Shown in pieces: positions 7,031 through 15,472 of a DNA stretch of 64,000 nt. Position 1 is the stretch's first letter. Each line of letters starts with the position of its first letter. The position numbers and the translations under genes are program-made. The notes below the pieces were generated by a model. That model had not been told where the DNA came from. It did no database searches and was given only the letters and a program-made list of their open reading frames with translations. This DNA is from Tropicimonas sp. IMCC6043. GTDB taxonomy: Bacteria > Pseudomonadota > Alphaproteobacteria > Rhodobacterales > Rhodobacteraceae. The stretch spans positions 124,001 to 188,000 of the forward strand of contig NZ_SELO01000002.1 in assembly GCF_004146235.1 (NCBI RefSeq). The letters are read 5' to 3'.

Positions 7031-9391
7031 TCATGGCGTGGCGCCCTGCCCGGCCATTTCGGCGGAAGCGCAGATCTGCTCGAGCGCCGCGCAGGCGTCG
7101 GACACGCGCAACCGAAGCTCCGATATCTCGACCGCGCCCGGCGGCAGGTCGGTCGATCGTGCCTGTGCTTCGATCTCCCGGGCCAGCCGCTCCACGCCGG
7201 CGATGCCGAGCAGGCCGGAAGCGCCGGCGAGCGAATGCGCGGCGTTGGCGACAGTATCCCGATCAAGCCTGTCGAGACCGGCCCGAATCGCCTCGACATG
7301 ACGCGGCGCGCTTTCGAGGTAGGTCCGGATGACCCGGCAACCGCGTTCCCGCCCGAGCTGAGCGACATGGTGCTCGGCGACGCTCCATTCGGCCGGCGTT
7401 TCGTGGGGGCGTGGCGGTGGCGGTACCACCGGTCGCTCTCCCGTGACTCGCGTAATCTCCTGAGCGAGACTCGCCGCGTCATAAGGTTTGGCGAGAAGCC
7501 CGTCGGGGCGGGCGCGACGCGTGGCCTCAGACCGCATATCCTCGGCCGAGGCGGTCACCAGAATGACCGGGATACCGGGATTGACCCCTCCATCACCGCC
7601 ACGGATCCGTTCCAGAAGGTCGAGCCCGCTGATCTCAGGCATGCGGTTATCGGTGAGCACGAGGTCGAAGCGCTCCCTGGCGAGCATGTCCAGGGCAGCG
7701 GTGGCGGCGGCGGCGCTCTGCGTCGCATGGCCGAGCCGCGCCAGGACGCCCTCGGCCACCATCCGGCTCACGGCGTCGTCGTCGACCACGAGTATCCGCA
7801 ACGGCGCACCCCGCGCCGGTTCGACGGGAGCGACAGCGCCGGCGCGGGCGGGCGTCAGCGGCAGGATGAAGAAGAAGACGCTCCCGCCACTGGCCCCTGG
7901 CCGGCAGCCGATCTCGCCCGCCATCCGCTCGACGATCTTGCGGCAGATCGAAAGGCCGAGGCCGAGACCGCCGCGGGCGCACTTTCCTTGTGAAAACGGA
8001 TCGAAGAGCCGGCCCGTCGGCCCTTCCGGAAGGCCGATCCCGGTGTCTCGCACCTCGAAACGGATGCGGGCTTCTGCTGCATCCGACGCCGCGTCGGTTT
8101 CCGGCAGCACCCGGATCTGAACCGTGCCGGAGTCGGTGAACTTGATCGCGTTATGTGTGAGGTTGAGCAACACCTGCCGGATCATAGAGGCGTCGCCGTT
8201 GAGCCGCGCCGGCAGGTCCCGGGCAATTTCGGTATCGAGCTCCAGCGCCTTCTCACCGGCCAGCGGCTCGGCCACCATCAGCACCTGCCGGACCAATCCC
8301 GCCAGATCGAAATCCTCCGCCACCGGAGGTCGTGCGCCAACCTCGGCCTGGCTGAAGTCGAGGATATCGCCGACCACCCCGGCAAGCAGCTCGGCCGAGG
8401 AGATGATACCGTCGACAATGTGGCGCTGGTCGTCTTCGAGGGGCGTATCGCGCAGCAACCGGGCGAGGCCGAGAGCACCGGCGATCGGCGTGCGGATCTC
8501 GTGGCTCATGGCCGCGAGGAAGGTCGACTTGGCGTGATCGGCCGCGCGCGCCTGGCTGAGCGCGCGCTTGTATTCGGAGACATCGTTGAGGATGATCACG
8601 GTGCCGTCGAACTTGCGGCTGACATCGAGCATCCGTTGCAGCTTGACGTTGAATTCCCGTGTTCCAGCCAGCGTCTCGATCACCATGTCGCTGCCCGCAG
8701 TGGCGCATTTCCGAAGGATCTCGGCGACCTGCGCGGCCAGCAGCGGACTGCGCAGTGCACCGTAGTAGGATGCCCCAGGCGCCACCTCGCCGCAGAACAG
8801 GCGATGGGCGGCGTCGTTGAGATGCACCGGGCCACCCTCTGCGTCGAGCAGAATGACCGGTTCGTGGATCGTCTCGAAGATCGTGAGATACTTGTTCTTC
8901 TCGTTGACGAGCCGTCTGTTCTTGGATTGCAGGTCGCGCAGCCGCCGTTCGTCGGGCACCGCGACCCATTCCTTGCACAGAACGATCTCGAGCCGGTCGA
9001 AAAAGTCGAAAATGTAGTAGCGCAATCGACGCGCATCCTCGGGCGCGACGGTATTCTCGTCGATCAGGTCGAGATAGGCGCGGCGATAATACTTGAGCAG
9101 GCCGATGAAATCGGCGAGCCGGATTCCGCGAGCGCGATGCTGCTCGGCCTGCCTGACCCCGAAGGCGACGATCGAGTCGCGCGCCTGCCCAAAGCCTTCG
9201 GCGGCGGCATCACCTGCATCGACCGCGGCGATGGCTTCGAGGATCGGCCCCGAGAGCCCGCAGATCGAGGCGCGCCAGGCTTCGCGCAGGGTGGAGGTGT
9301 TCTGCGCGAACCCCTCGATGACGGCGTAGTGGACGACGCGGTCGACGAGCCAGTCCTCGTTCTCGACGATCAGGGCTTCGAGCGTCTTCAT
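7031..9391 (-). CDS. soluble hybrid histidine kinase of the tor locus (PAS-HisKA-HATPase-REC-Hpt)
   Basis: The start is the ATG at 9391, which has an AGGAGG upstream and overlaps the stop of the preceding cytochrome-like gene by 4 bp; this gives 786 residues. The order is a helical N-terminal domain (1-150), a PAS domain (about 165-280), HisKA with His297 in MSHEIRTP, an HATPase (about 400-510, GLGLGLSI), a receiver (about 540-660, LTDNRMPE) and an Hpt domain (about 700-786, AHSLAGASGLLG). No membrane segment or periplasmic loop is visible, unlike E. coli TorS. It probably phosphorylates the divergent TorR-like regulator through an H-D-H-D relay. What it senses is unknown. Confidence 0.85.
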   Translation of the reverse strand: MKTLEALIVENEDWLVDRVVHYAVIEGFAQNTSTLREAWRASICGLSGPILEAIAAVDAGDAAAEGFGQARDSIVAFGVRQAEQHRARGIRLADFIGLLKYYRRAYLDLIDENTVAPEDARRLRYYIFDFFDRLEIVLCKEWVAVPDERRLRDLQSKNRRLVNEKNKYLTIFETIHEPVILLDAEGGPVHLNDAAHRLFCGEVAPGASYYGALRSPLLAAQVAEILRKCATAGSDMVIETLAGTREFNVKLQRMLDVSRKFDGTVIILNDVSEYKRALSQARAADHAKSTFLAAMSHEIRTPIAGALGLARLLRDTPLEDDQRHIVDGIISSAELLAGVVGDILDFSQAEVGARPPVAEDFDLAGLVRQVLMVAEPLAGEKALELDTEIARDLPARLNGDASMIRQVLLNLTHNAIKFTDSGTVQIRVLPETDAASDAAEARIRFEVRDTGIGLPEGPTGRLFDPFSQGKCARGGLGLGLSICRKIVERMAGEIGCRPGASGGSVFFFILPLTPARAGAVAPVEPARGAPLRILVVDDDAVSRMVAEGVLARLGHATQSAAAATAALDMLARERFDLVLTDNRMPEISGLDLLERIRGGDGGVNPGIPVILVTASAEDMRSEATRRARPDGLLAKPYDAASLAQEITRVTGERPVVPPPPRPHETPAEWSVAEHHVAQLGRERGCRVIRTYLESAPRHVEAIRAGLDRLDRDTVANAAHSLAGASGLLGIAGVERLAREIEAQARSTDLPPGAVEISELRLRVSDACAALEQICASAEMAGQGATP

Positions 9392-10050
9392 GGGCGTGCC
9401 TCCTCGATGTGGATCGTATCGCTGGCGTGGCGCTGGAGAAAGGCGAGAATGAGCGCCTGGCTCTCCTCGGGAAGGCCGGTGCGCGGCCCCATGACCTTCA
9501 GATAACTGCGCCACTGGTTTGCGGTGTAGTTCTCCGGAACGCGGCGCTCATGGCAGGCCGTGCAACTGGTGGCAAAGAGCGCCCAGGCCGCCTCCCAGAT
9601 CGGCGTGCGGCTGGGGCGGAGCGCCGCTTCGGCCACCCAGCCCTCGAGCCGCATTTCGACCCAGTCGGTCCCGGTGTCGGGATCCGTCTCGCGTGCGACG
9701 GGCACGAGCCGGCCCGTCTGCGCCCGCGGCAAGCGGGCGACGATGACCTGTTTGCCCGGCCAGGCAAAAAGGACCCGCTCGGCGCCAGGGCGGGCCCAAC
9801 CGGTCACGGCGACTTGCCGGTACGCGCCATCTGACGCCAGGGTTTCGACCGCCGCGGCGATGCCGAGTTCGGCTATGGTGACGCTTCTGGTGTCGACCGT
9901 CGCAAGGAGCGGCGCGGGCTCTGCCAGGAAGACCGGATCGGCGGTAGCGGGCAGGACAGGGATCAGGCTGAAGACCAGCCCCCACAGCGCAGATACCCAG
10001 CCGCGCAGGCGCGCGGCCGGGCCGTGAGTGGAGTTCAGTTCGCCGGACAT
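9388..10050 (-). CDS. secreted mono-heme protein resembling the TorC C-terminal domain
   Basis: The ATG at 10050 gives 220 residues with a Sec-type signal peptide ending near residue 38. The mature part has an SH3-like region (about 80-145) and one heme site, CTACH (163-167). It parallels the C-terminal third of the TorC encoded upstream. Both share an EGWV-x-A-x-L block, the heme site, ANQW and a closing HASDT. The NapC/NirT membrane anchor and the first four hemes are absent, so this looks like a free copy of the TorC terminal domain. It follows torA and is translationally coupled to the kinase gene. Electron transfer or signalling are both possible roles. Confidence 0.75.
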   Translation of the reverse strand: MSGELNSTHGPAARLRGWVSALWGLVFSLIPVLPATADPVFLAEPAPLLATVDTRSVTIAELGIAAAVETLASDGAYRQVAVTGWARPGAERVLFAWPGKQVIVARLPRAQTGRLVPVARETDPDTGTDWVEMRLEGWVAEAALRPSRTPIWEAAWALFATSCTACHERRVPENYTANQWRSYLKVMGPRTGLPEESQALILAFLQRHASDTIHIEEARP

Positions 10051-10067
10051 CCCAAGTCCTTGCGGGC

Positions 10068-10086
10068 GGGGCCGTCGCGCGGCCCC
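10068..10086. terminator. GC hairpin between torA and the mono-heme gene
   Basis: A perfect 7-bp stem GGGGCCG/CGGCCCC (10068-10074 with 10080-10086) with a 5-nt loop lies in the 49-bp gap after torA. On the torA strand no U-tract follows it, so it is more likely an mRNA-stabilising or attenuating hairpin than a full terminator. Confidence 0.4.
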
Positions 10087-10099
10087 GGCCCTTTTCGCG

Positions 10100-12565
10100 T
10101 CAGCCCTCGGCGGGGGCCGAGAAGACATCGGGTGCGGGGGCGTCGCCCTCGTATTTCTCGATATCCGCGAGCGCCGTGTGGCCGCAGTTGCCCTGGGCGA
10201 GGCTCGAGGTGCCGATGCCCACGGTCAGGTTGTTGACATCTCCATAGGTGTCGAGAGCGCCGATCTCGCCGCCCGGGGCCGGGTCATACCAGCCGCCCTC
10301 CGCGACGCGGATCACGTTCGGTCGGATCGCGTCGGTCACCATCGCCCCGGCGAGAATCTGGCCGCGGTCGTTGAAGATCCGCACGATGTCGCCATCGACG
10401 ATCCCCTTCGCCTCGGCATCCACCGGGTTGATCATGCAGGGCTCGCGGCCCGAGATCGCGTAGGTCTCGCGCAGCTTGGTGCCGCAGAGTTGCGAGTGCA
10501 GCCGCGAGGACGGGTGCGCGGTGTCGACGTGGAACGGGTATTTCGCCCCTTCCCCGCCAAGCCGCTCGACCGGCTCCATCCATGTGGGATGCGGCGGGCA
10601 GTCGTCGTAGCCCATCTTCTCGATGTTCTTCGAGTAGATCTCGATCAGGCCCGTGGGCGTGCCGAGCGGCTCGAGCAGCGGATCGTCGCGGAAGTCGCCG
10701 TAGCGGACGAACTGCCGGTTCTCCTCGGGGATCTCGAACTCGAGAATACCGGCCTCCCAGAACGCATCGAAGGCAGGCACCTCGATCCCGCGCGCCGGCG
10801 CCTGTTCGGCCGCCGCATCGTAGAAACCCTTGATCCAGGCCATCTCGTCCTTGCCCTCGGTGAAGGCGTCGCGCGCGCCGAGCCGCTCGCAGATATCCGC
10901 GAAGATGTCGAAATCGTTGCGGGCCTCGAACATCGGGTCGATGACCTTCTTCATCGCGACGATCGCGCGGGCCGAGTAGTCGCCGACATTCTCGATGTCG
11001 TTGCGCTCGTAAGCCGAGGTCGCCGGCAGGACGATATCCGCGAAGCGGGCCGTTGCCGTCCACTGGAAGTCATGCACGACGACGGTTTCAAGCTTCTGCC
11101 AGGCCTCGACCATCTGGTTCCGGTCCTGGTGATGCGAGAACGGGTTGCCGCCGACCCAGTAGGCCATCTTCACGTCCGGGAACTTCTGGGTCTTGCCGTT
11201 GAAGTTGAAGTCCTTGCCCGGATTGAGGATCATCTCGACCACGCGGGAGACCGGGATCGACGCCGCGCCGGCATCGGTCATCCAGGCCGCGCCTTCCACC
11301 GCACCGCCGCCGTCGCCGATGCCCGGCAGGACGATCGAGTTGGCGGAGGGCGCGCCGCCATTGGCGTAGTGGTAGGAGAGCCCGAAGCCGCCGCCCGGCA
11401 GTCCGATCTGGCCCAGCATGGAGGCGAGCGTGACCAGCATCCAGTGCGATTGTTCGCCGTGGTGCTGGCGCTGGATCGACCAGCCGGAGCTGAGCATCGT
11501 CCGGTTCGACTGGAAGAGCCGCGCCAGGTCGCGGATCTGGTCGGCGGGCACCTCGCAGATCTCGGAGGCCCATTCGGCCGTCTTCGGCGTGCCGTCGCTC
11601 TCACCGGTCAGATAGGGCAGGAAATCCTCGAAGCCGGAAGTGTATTCGTCGAGGAAGTCGGAATCATGCAGATCCTCTTCATAGAGCGTGTGCGCAATGC
11701 CTAGCATCAGCGCGACGTCGGTATGCGGCCGGATCGGCACCCATTCCGCGTCAAAGAACTGTGCCGTCTCGTTGCGCCACGGGTCGATGACGATGACCTT
11801 CTTCCCGGTGTCCTTGAACGCCTGGAGATAGGGGTAGTTGTCGTGGTCAGCCACGGTCCAGGCGATCTGGTTGGTCCGCACCGGGTCCGCGGCCCAGAAC
11901 ACCAGTACATCGGTGTTCTCGACGACCACCGGCCAGACGGTCTGTTGCTCGTAGACCTCGAGCGTGCCCATGACATGCGGCATAATGATCTGGCTGGCGG
12001 CGGTCGAGTAGTCGCCCGAGGCGTTCACGAAGGCGCCGTTGAGACCGAGGTTCATCATCCGCCGCATCAGGTTCTGGCAATTGTGCAGTTTGCCCGAGCT
12101 CTTCCAGCCATAGGAGCCGCCGAAGATGCCCGTCGGCCCATAGGTCTCGGACACGCGCTTCAATTCGCTGGCGACGAGGTCGAGCGCCTCATCCCAGCTC
12201 ACGCGGACGAAATCGCCCGCACCGCGGGTCTCGGGGCTCGCCCCTGCGCCGCCTTCGAGGAAGGCGCGGCGGACCATCGGATACTTGATCCGCGAGGGCG
12301 ACATCACCGAATCCATGATGCCCGGGAGTTGATGGCTCGGGGCGGGGTCGCCCTCCCAGGGCCGGATCTCGGTCCAGGTGCCGCCGTCGACCTTGGCGTA
12401 GAAGACACCCCAGTGCGAGCCGGTAATCACCTCGCCGTCCATGCCCGCGGCGTGCGCTGCGCCCGCCCTGAGCCAGGCCGGTGCCAGCACCCCCAACGCG
12501 CCGACCGCCGTCGCGCCCTTCAGCACGCTTCTTCTTGAAATCTGGGTGAAGTCTTTTCCGGACAT
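10100..12565 (-). CDS. torA: periplasmic TMAO/DMSO reductase, molybdopterin catalytic subunit
   Basis: The 821-residue protein matches the length of TorA/DorA enzymes, which reduce TMAO or DMSO in the periplasm with a bis-MGD molybdenum cofactor. It starts with a Tat signal (SRRSVLKG, residues 11-18). The Mo ligand is Ser187 in GDYSTAASQ, and the Tyr152/Trp154 pair in GGSYGWKSSG marks this subfamily. There is no N-terminal iron-sulfur cysteine motif, as expected. A GGAGGG ribosome site precedes the ATG. The gene lies downstream of torC and torD but is separated by 177 bp carrying TGTAAAC boxes, so it may also have its own promoter. It could equally be named dorA. Confidence 0.95.
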   Translation of the reverse strand: MSGKDFTQISRRSVLKGATAVGALGVLAPAWLRAGAAHAAGMDGEVITGSHWGVFYAKVDGGTWTEIRPWEGDPAPSHQLPGIMDSVMSPSRIKYPMVRRAFLEGGAGASPETRGAGDFVRVSWDEALDLVASELKRVSETYGPTGIFGGSYGWKSSGKLHNCQNLMRRMMNLGLNGAFVNASGDYSTAASQIIMPHVMGTLEVYEQQTVWPVVVENTDVLVFWAADPVRTNQIAWTVADHDNYPYLQAFKDTGKKVIVIDPWRNETAQFFDAEWVPIRPHTDVALMLGIAHTLYEEDLHDSDFLDEYTSGFEDFLPYLTGESDGTPKTAEWASEICEVPADQIRDLARLFQSNRTMLSSGWSIQRQHHGEQSHWMLVTLASMLGQIGLPGGGFGLSYHYANGGAPSANSIVLPGIGDGGGAVEGAAWMTDAGAASIPVSRVVEMILNPGKDFNFNGKTQKFPDVKMAYWVGGNPFSHHQDRNQMVEAWQKLETVVVHDFQWTATARFADIVLPATSAYERNDIENVGDYSARAIVAMKKVIDPMFEARNDFDIFADICERLGARDAFTEGKDEMAWIKGFYDAAAEQAPARGIEVPAFDAFWEAGILEFEIPEENRQFVRYGDFRDDPLLEPLGTPTGLIEIYSKNIEKMGYDDCPPHPTWMEPVERLGGEGAKYPFHVDTAHPSSRLHSQLCGTKLRETYAISGREPCMINPVDAEAKGIVDGDIVRIFNDRGQILAGAMVTDAIRPNVIRVAEGGWYDPAPGGEIGALDTYGDVNNLTVGIGTSSLAQGNCGHTALADIEKYEGDAPAPDVFSAPAEG

Positions 12566-12675
12566 TGTCCGCCCTCCGCTGATGGCATTGCACGCGAGTC
12601 ACGAGCCCTGGCGCCTTGGGGGCTTTCCACCCCGCGAACGCTGGCCGTGCGCATGGGCGGAGCATAGATTCGCGG

Positions 12676-12736
12676 TGTAAACAGGGTTCTGGAGGGCGGT
12701 GAACCGGCTGTAAAATTATGTAAACGAGGTGTAAAC
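12676..12736. promoter_or_regulatory. phased TGTAAAC heptamer array upstream of torA
   Basis: TGTAAAC-like heptamers occur on the plus strand at 12676 (TGTAAAC), 12698 (GGTGAAC), 12709 (TGTAAAA), 12719 (TGTAAAC) and 12730 (TGTAAAC), spaced 22, 11, 10 and 11 bp apart. The array ends 6 bp from the torD stop codon and lies 111-171 bp upstream of the torA ATG. In torA sense the boxes read like CTGTTTACAC, close to the CTGTTCATAT boxes bound by E. coli TorR. Binding by the local TorR-like protein is an inference. Confidence 0.65.
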
Positions 12737-12742
12737 GGGACC

Positions 12743-13357
12743 TCAGGCGGCGACGGCCAGCTGCGTCTCCACGGCGCGCAGCCAGGCCAACGTGGCCGGG
12801 CCGAGCTCGCGATAAAGCGGGATGGGTGCAAGTCGGGCACAAAGCGCGGCAAGCGTCGGCACCCAAGTCAGCAAATGGTCGCGCAGGTAGCTCGCTTCGG
12901 TCAGCCCCGCGTCTCCGCGCCCGCCGGCAAGCTCGGCGAGGATGTTGAGTTCGATGCCGATGTGGTCCAGGGGCTCGCGGAAACCCGGCGGCGGCGACAT
13001 GTCGAGTTGCGAAAGAACCACTGCGCTTTGCCGCGCCGGTTCCTGCATCAGCAGGCCGCGCTCGCTCAGATAGGCCGAGGCGAAGAGCGGCACGGCGCGC
13101 GGCCCGCCTGTCAGAAAGAGCTTGCCATAGGCGGCCGCGAGATCGAGCCGGAGCGAGTCCGGATCCTGGTCGGTGCAAACAGTCTCGCGCAGCGCAGCGA
13201 CGAGCGGCGCCAGAGACGGCAGGGCCGCGAGTTGGTCGAGCAGCGCGGCGCCGTCCGCGCCACGGTAGAGATCGATCGCCTCCCGGTCGACCTCCCCGAG
13301 AAAGAGCCCCGCAAGCCAGCGGTCGATCTGCTGGCGATCCTCTGTCGATACCGTCAT
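12743..13357 (-). CDS. torD: TorD/DmsD-family maturation chaperone
   Basis: The ATG at 13357 sits 10 bp after the torC stop codon and gives 204 residues, the normal TorD size. The sequence is almost all helical, with the family's GEVDREAIDLYRG, YGKLFLTGG and EPLDHIGIELNIL blocks. TorD proteins bind the Tat signal and apo-form of TorA so that the molybdenum cofactor is inserted before export. Its position between torC and torA is the usual tor/dor order. Confidence 0.9.
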   Translation of the reverse strand: MTVSTEDRQQIDRWLAGLFLGEVDREAIDLYRGADGAALLDQLAALPSLAPLVAALRETVCTDQDPDSLRLDLAAAYGKLFLTGGPRAVPLFASAYLSERGLLMQEPARQSAVVLSQLDMSPPPGFREPLDHIGIELNILAELAGGRGDAGLTEASYLRDHLLTWVPTLAALCARLAPIPLYRELGPATLAWLRAVETQLAVAA

Positions 13358-13367
13358 TCCCGGCTCC

Positions 13368-14543
13368 TCAATGCGTACCGCCCGCCCCGCCCGTGTCACT
13401 GGCGTGCATCTGCAAGTATTTCTGAAGGAAGCGATACTGCTCCTTGTCGAGCGTGATGAAACGTTCCATCGCCTTCATGGTGCCGATCCACTGGTTGGCG
13501 AGGAAATGATCGGCCGCCGGCGCCGAGTGGCACGTGCCACAACTGGCGTTGTTCATCTCTTCGCCATAGGCCCAGAGCGCTTCGACATCGTCGATGAGAT
13601 CGGCCTGGTCGACCCAGCCCTCGATACTGACTTCGTGCCAGACGAGATCGGTATCGGGATCGGTCATGGTGGAATGCTGCTCCACCCGGCCGGTCTCAGA
13701 TTTCTTGACCGTGGCGGTAAAGATCCGTTGGCCGGCGAATTCATAGATCACGCGGTCCACTCCGTCCTGCTGCCAGCCATCGACACGGACTTTCAGAAGG
13801 TCTCCCTGGCGCTCGAGCACCTTCAGATGCGTCGCCCCGAGGATCTGACCGATCTCGTTGTCACCGGATTTCGCGTCATCAGCGCTGGCGTAGTAGGACT
13901 TGGTCTGGATCGTGTAGAGATCATCCGCCTTCGCCCCCTGTTCCGCGGCCTCGGCCACAAGGTCCTCGAACATTTTCTTGTAGCCCTGCGACATGTCGGG
14001 AAGCTTGTGGGCGACACCCTTGTGGCAGTCGATGCAGGTGTCGCCATTGGCGAAGCCCTCCTGCATCCTCTTGGACGCTTCCGGCGTCTGCAACTCGAAA
14101 TTCATCGCATGTTCACTGTGGCAGGACCGGCATTCGCGGGAATCGCTCGCTTCCATCTCCGCCCAGACACGCTCGGCCATCTCCAGCCGGTGCGCCTCGA
14201 ATTTCTCCGGCGTGTCGATCTTGCCGGTCAGCGAACTGTAGAGTTCGCCGATCGCGTAGTAGTGGTCGATTACCATCGGAACGAAAGGCTCGGGCACGTG
14301 GCAATCCGCGCAGCCTGCCTGTACGCCAGAGGCATTCGCGTAGTGTACGCTCTCCTGGTACTCAACATAGACGGTGTCGCGCAACTCGTGGCAGGAAACG
14401 CAGAATTCCGTCGTTTCCATGGACTTGAGCGTGGTATGCGCGCCGAAGAGCCCGACCGCGCCGATGACCGCGCCAACGAACAGCAGGAAACCGCTGGACA
14501 ATACGCCCGACGGGCTTCGAAGCCAGGTCCAGAGTCGTCTCAT
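13368..14543 (-). CDS. torC: membrane-anchored pentaheme cytochrome c, electron donor to TorA
   Basis: The 391-residue TorC/DorC protein has one N-terminal membrane anchor (about 13-35) and five heme sites: CVSCH (48-52), CADCH (78-82), CRSCH (138-142), CIDCH (170-174) and CGTCH (335-339). The first four form the NapC/NirT domain, which takes electrons from quinol. The fifth lies in the C-terminal domain, which passes electrons to TorA and, in E. coli, takes part in autoregulation. It is first in the torCDA unit. Its start lies 81 bp from the nearest of the phased heptamers shared with the divergent regulator gene. Confidence 0.95.
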   Translation of the reverse strand: MRRLWTWLRSPSGVLSSGFLLFVGAVIGAVGLFGAHTTLKSMETTEFCVSCHELRDTVYVEYQESVHYANASGVQAGCADCHVPEPFVPMVIDHYYAIGELYSSLTGKIDTPEKFEAHRLEMAERVWAEMEASDSRECRSCHSEHAMNFELQTPEASKRMQEGFANGDTCIDCHKGVAHKLPDMSQGYKKMFEDLVAEAAEQGAKADDLYTIQTKSYYASADDAKSGDNEIGQILGATHLKVLERQGDLLKVRVDGWQQDGVDRVIYEFAGQRIFTATVKKSETGRVEQHSTMTDPDTDLVWHEVSIEGWVDQADLIDDVEALWAYGEEMNNASCGTCHSAPAADHFLANQWIGTMKAMERFITLDKEQYRFLQKYLQMHASDTGGAGGTH

Positions 14544-14623
14544 CGGTGTGCCCCTTTCGAACAGAATCCGGCCGGGCGCCGATCAACGGCCGCGCCCGGG
14601 TCGGCCAAGGATTAGCGCGGCGC

Positions 14624-14684
14624 TGTAAATCAGCTGTTGAGGGGATATGAATGGCCTGTAGAAAATTGTAAACGCGATGTGAAC
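14624..14684. promoter_or_regulatory. phased heptamer array between torC and torR
   Basis: Six heptamers on the plus strand run at 14624 (TGTAAAT), 14635 (TGTTGAG), 14646 (TATGAAT), 14657 (TGTAGAA), 14667 (TGTAAAC) and 14678 (TGTGAAC). Spacings are 11, 11, 11, 10 and 11 bp. The last three keep the same 10/11 rhythm as the torA array. The array ends 16 bp before the torR ATG and 81-141 bp upstream of torC, so a bound regulator could activate torC and limit its own gene. Confidence 0.65.
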
Positions 14685-14700
14685 AGGTAGGAGAGCGACC

Positions 14701-15444
14701 ATGGAGGCCCCGAAGCGTGTGCTGATCGTCGAGGACGACCCGACGAGCCTCGAGCTGATGGCGGCCTATTTCGAGGAGGAAGGGTTCCGCGTCCTGCGCG
14801 CCAGCGATGGTGACGAGATGGATATCGCGCTTCGGAAGGCCAATGTCGACTTGCTCTGCCTCGACCTTAAGCTGCCCGGGCGCGACGGGTTGAGCCTCTT
14901 GCGCGAGCTCCGGCGCACATCGGACCTGCCGGTGATCGTGGTCAGCGCCAAGACCGAAGACATCGACCGCATCGTTGCGCTCGAGATCGGCGCCGACGAC
15001 TACCTCGACAAGCCCTATAACCCGCGCGAGTTACTGGCCCGCGCCAACAACATCCTGCGCCGGATTGGGCGGTCTCCGCGCACGGCGAAAGTCGAGGTGG
15101 AGGAACGGATCCGCTTCCAGGGATGGGTGATCGACATTGCCGGGAGGCGGCTCATCGCGCCGGACGGCACGGATGTCCACCTGACCCGCGGCGAGTTCGA
15201 ACTTCTGCTGGCGCTGGCGACGCATCGCGGGCGGGTGATGCAGCGCGAGCAATTGCTCGACGCGCTGAGCGGCCGCAACCGCGACCCGTTCGACCGTACG
15301 GTGGACGTGCTGATCGGCCGGCTACGAAAAAAGATCGAGCGCGACCCCAAGAACCCCGACAGGATCATCACCGTTCACGGGATCGGCTATGTCTTTCTGG
15401 ACGGCGGGTCCGCGCAGGAGGAAGCCGCGGCATCGGCCGGCTGA
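14701..15444 (+). CDS. torR: OmpR-family response regulator of the tor locus
   Basis: The 247-residue protein has a receiver domain (acidic pair VEDD at 10-13, phosphoacceptor Asp55 in CLDLKLPG, Lys in DYLDKPY) and a C-terminal winged helix (about 140-235, RTVDVLIGRLRKKIE). It is divergent from torC, and its promoter region holds the phased heptamer array. It is the only response regulator in the locus, so it is the likely phosphate acceptor from the hybrid kinase at 7031-9391. OmpR-type proteins bind direct repeats about one helical turn apart, which fits the array. A TAGGAGAG ribosome site precedes the ATG. Confidence 0.88.
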   Translation: MEAPKRVLIVEDDPTSLELMAAYFEEEGFRVLRASDGDEMDIALRKANVDLLCLDLKLPGRDGLSLLRELRRTSDLPVIVVSAKTEDIDRIVALEIGADDYLDKPYNPRELLARANNILRRIGRSPRTAKVEVEERIRFQGWVIDIAGRRLIAPDGTDVHLTRGEFELLLALATHRGRVMQREQLLDALSGRNRDPFDRTVDVLIGRLRKKIERDPKNPDRIITVHGIGYVFLDGGSAQEEAAASAG

Positions 15445-15472
15445 ACCGCGGATCGACACACTGAGAACCCGT

